Shown: one piece after another, positions 7,049 through 7,343 of the stretch
Position numbering within the stretch: the stretch's first letter is position 1
Layout: the number at the start of each line of letters is the position of its first letter
Assembly: GCA_028288905.1 (NCBI GenBank)
Contig: JAQGHJ010000825.1
Span: forward strand, 1 to 7,343
Length of the DNA stretch: 7,343 nt
From: Phycisphaerales bacterium
GTDB taxonomy: Bacteria > Planctomycetota > Phycisphaerae > Tepidisphaerales > Tepidisphaeraceae
Direction of reading: 5' to 3'
Translations under genes and position numbers: made by a program
The notes under the pieces: generated by a model
The model's database searches: none
What the model saw: the letters and a program-made list of their open reading frames with translations, nothing else
Told to the model about the DNA's origin: nothing

Positions 7049-7343
7049 TCACACGTCGGCCAGCGCAGCTCTGGACGGTGGGACCGAGTCGTCCGCCTCG
7101 TCCGGGCCGGCGTCACCGTCGATCTCCGCCCACCAGACCCGCCCCCGCCCGGCCGTGGCAGCCGTGACGGCGGCGGGCGCCGCCAGCACCGACGTGGCAC
7201 TGGCCAGCGCCGCCCACAGGGCCGGGGTCGACAGGTCGGGCGACGACACCGCCTTGGCGGCCAGGGTGACGACGACGGCAGCTGCCAGCGACCGGTGGGC
7301 CGCCCCGCCGCCGCCTCCCGCCCTCGCCCCCACCCCGCCGCCG
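7049..7343 (-). CDS. C-terminal part of an unidentified membrane protein (start outside window)
   Basis: The frame is open from the right edge to the TGA at 7051-7049, giving about 98 residues. Codon third positions are almost all G or C, as in the neighbouring genes, which supports real coding. The visible part has a Gly-rich stretch, then two hydrophobic segments (SLAAAVVVTLAAKAV, and ALWAALASATSVLAAPAAV) joined by a short SSPDLST loop. It ends in an acidic tail (EIDGDAGPDEADDSVP). This looks like the last two membrane helices and cytoplasmic tail of a multi-pass protein. Its position upstream of two glycosyltransferases would fit a polysaccharide polymerase, O-antigen ligase-like protein or flippase, but no motif proves this. 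A GTG at 7333 is not taken as the start because the frame continues past it to the edge. Confidence 0.6.
   Translation of the reverse strand, partial: GGGVGARAGGGGGAAHRSLAAAVVVTLAAKAVSSPDLSTPALWAALASATSVLAAPAAVTAATAGRGRVWWAEIDGDAGPDEADDSVPPSRAALADV

Noticed and set aside
6798..7052. Small minus-strand frame (84 residues) whose GTG overlaps the stop of the membrane protein gene
   Set aside because: The GTGA overlap looked like coupling, but its codon third positions are mixed rather than G/C-biased. The product is Arg-rich without motifs, and it runs into the glycosyltransferase start.

Overview
The window is strongly GC-rich and almost wholly coding on the minus strand. Codon third positions are mostly G or C. 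Glycosyltransferases and an RND pump sit beside several intergenic palindromes. My best guess is a planctomycete of the Gemmataceae type. This is an inference from base composition, gene style, weak or absent Shine-Dalgarno sites at some genes, and the kind of intergenic palindromes. No rRNA or other phylogenetic marker is present to prove it.

Reading in the direction of transcription (high to low coordinates), the window begins with the C-terminal end of an unidentified membrane protein (7343-7049). After a 214-base gap come two family GT4 glycosyltransferases: an MtfB-like one (6834-5686) and a WbaZ-like mannosyltransferase-type one (5517-4273). The 168-base gap between them holds a nested palindrome of 77 bases (5572-5648). 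It is made of two small inverted hairpins that together form one long hairpin, which resembles a REPIN. The three genes look like part of a cell-surface polysaccharide locus.

A 378-base gap follows (4272-3895) with two further palindromes, one of them a perfect 19-bp stem, and a candidate promoter. It separates the polysaccharide genes from an efflux operon: an RND inner-membrane pump (3894-661) followed by its periplasmic adaptor, which runs off the left edge (661-1). The stop of the pump and the start of the adaptor share one base (TGATG), and the adaptor has a good Shine-Dalgarno site inside the pump gene, so the two are probably translationally coupled. The order pump-then-adaptor is the reverse of the common adaptor-then-pump layout. 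The pump carries Asp-Glu in TM4 and lacks the TM10 lysine of AcrB, so its proton relay differs from the textbook one.

No tRNA, rRNA, CRISPR array, insertion sequence or transposase gene was seen. The most unusual items are the non-coding palindromes, which look like dispersed repeats, rather than a new protein system.
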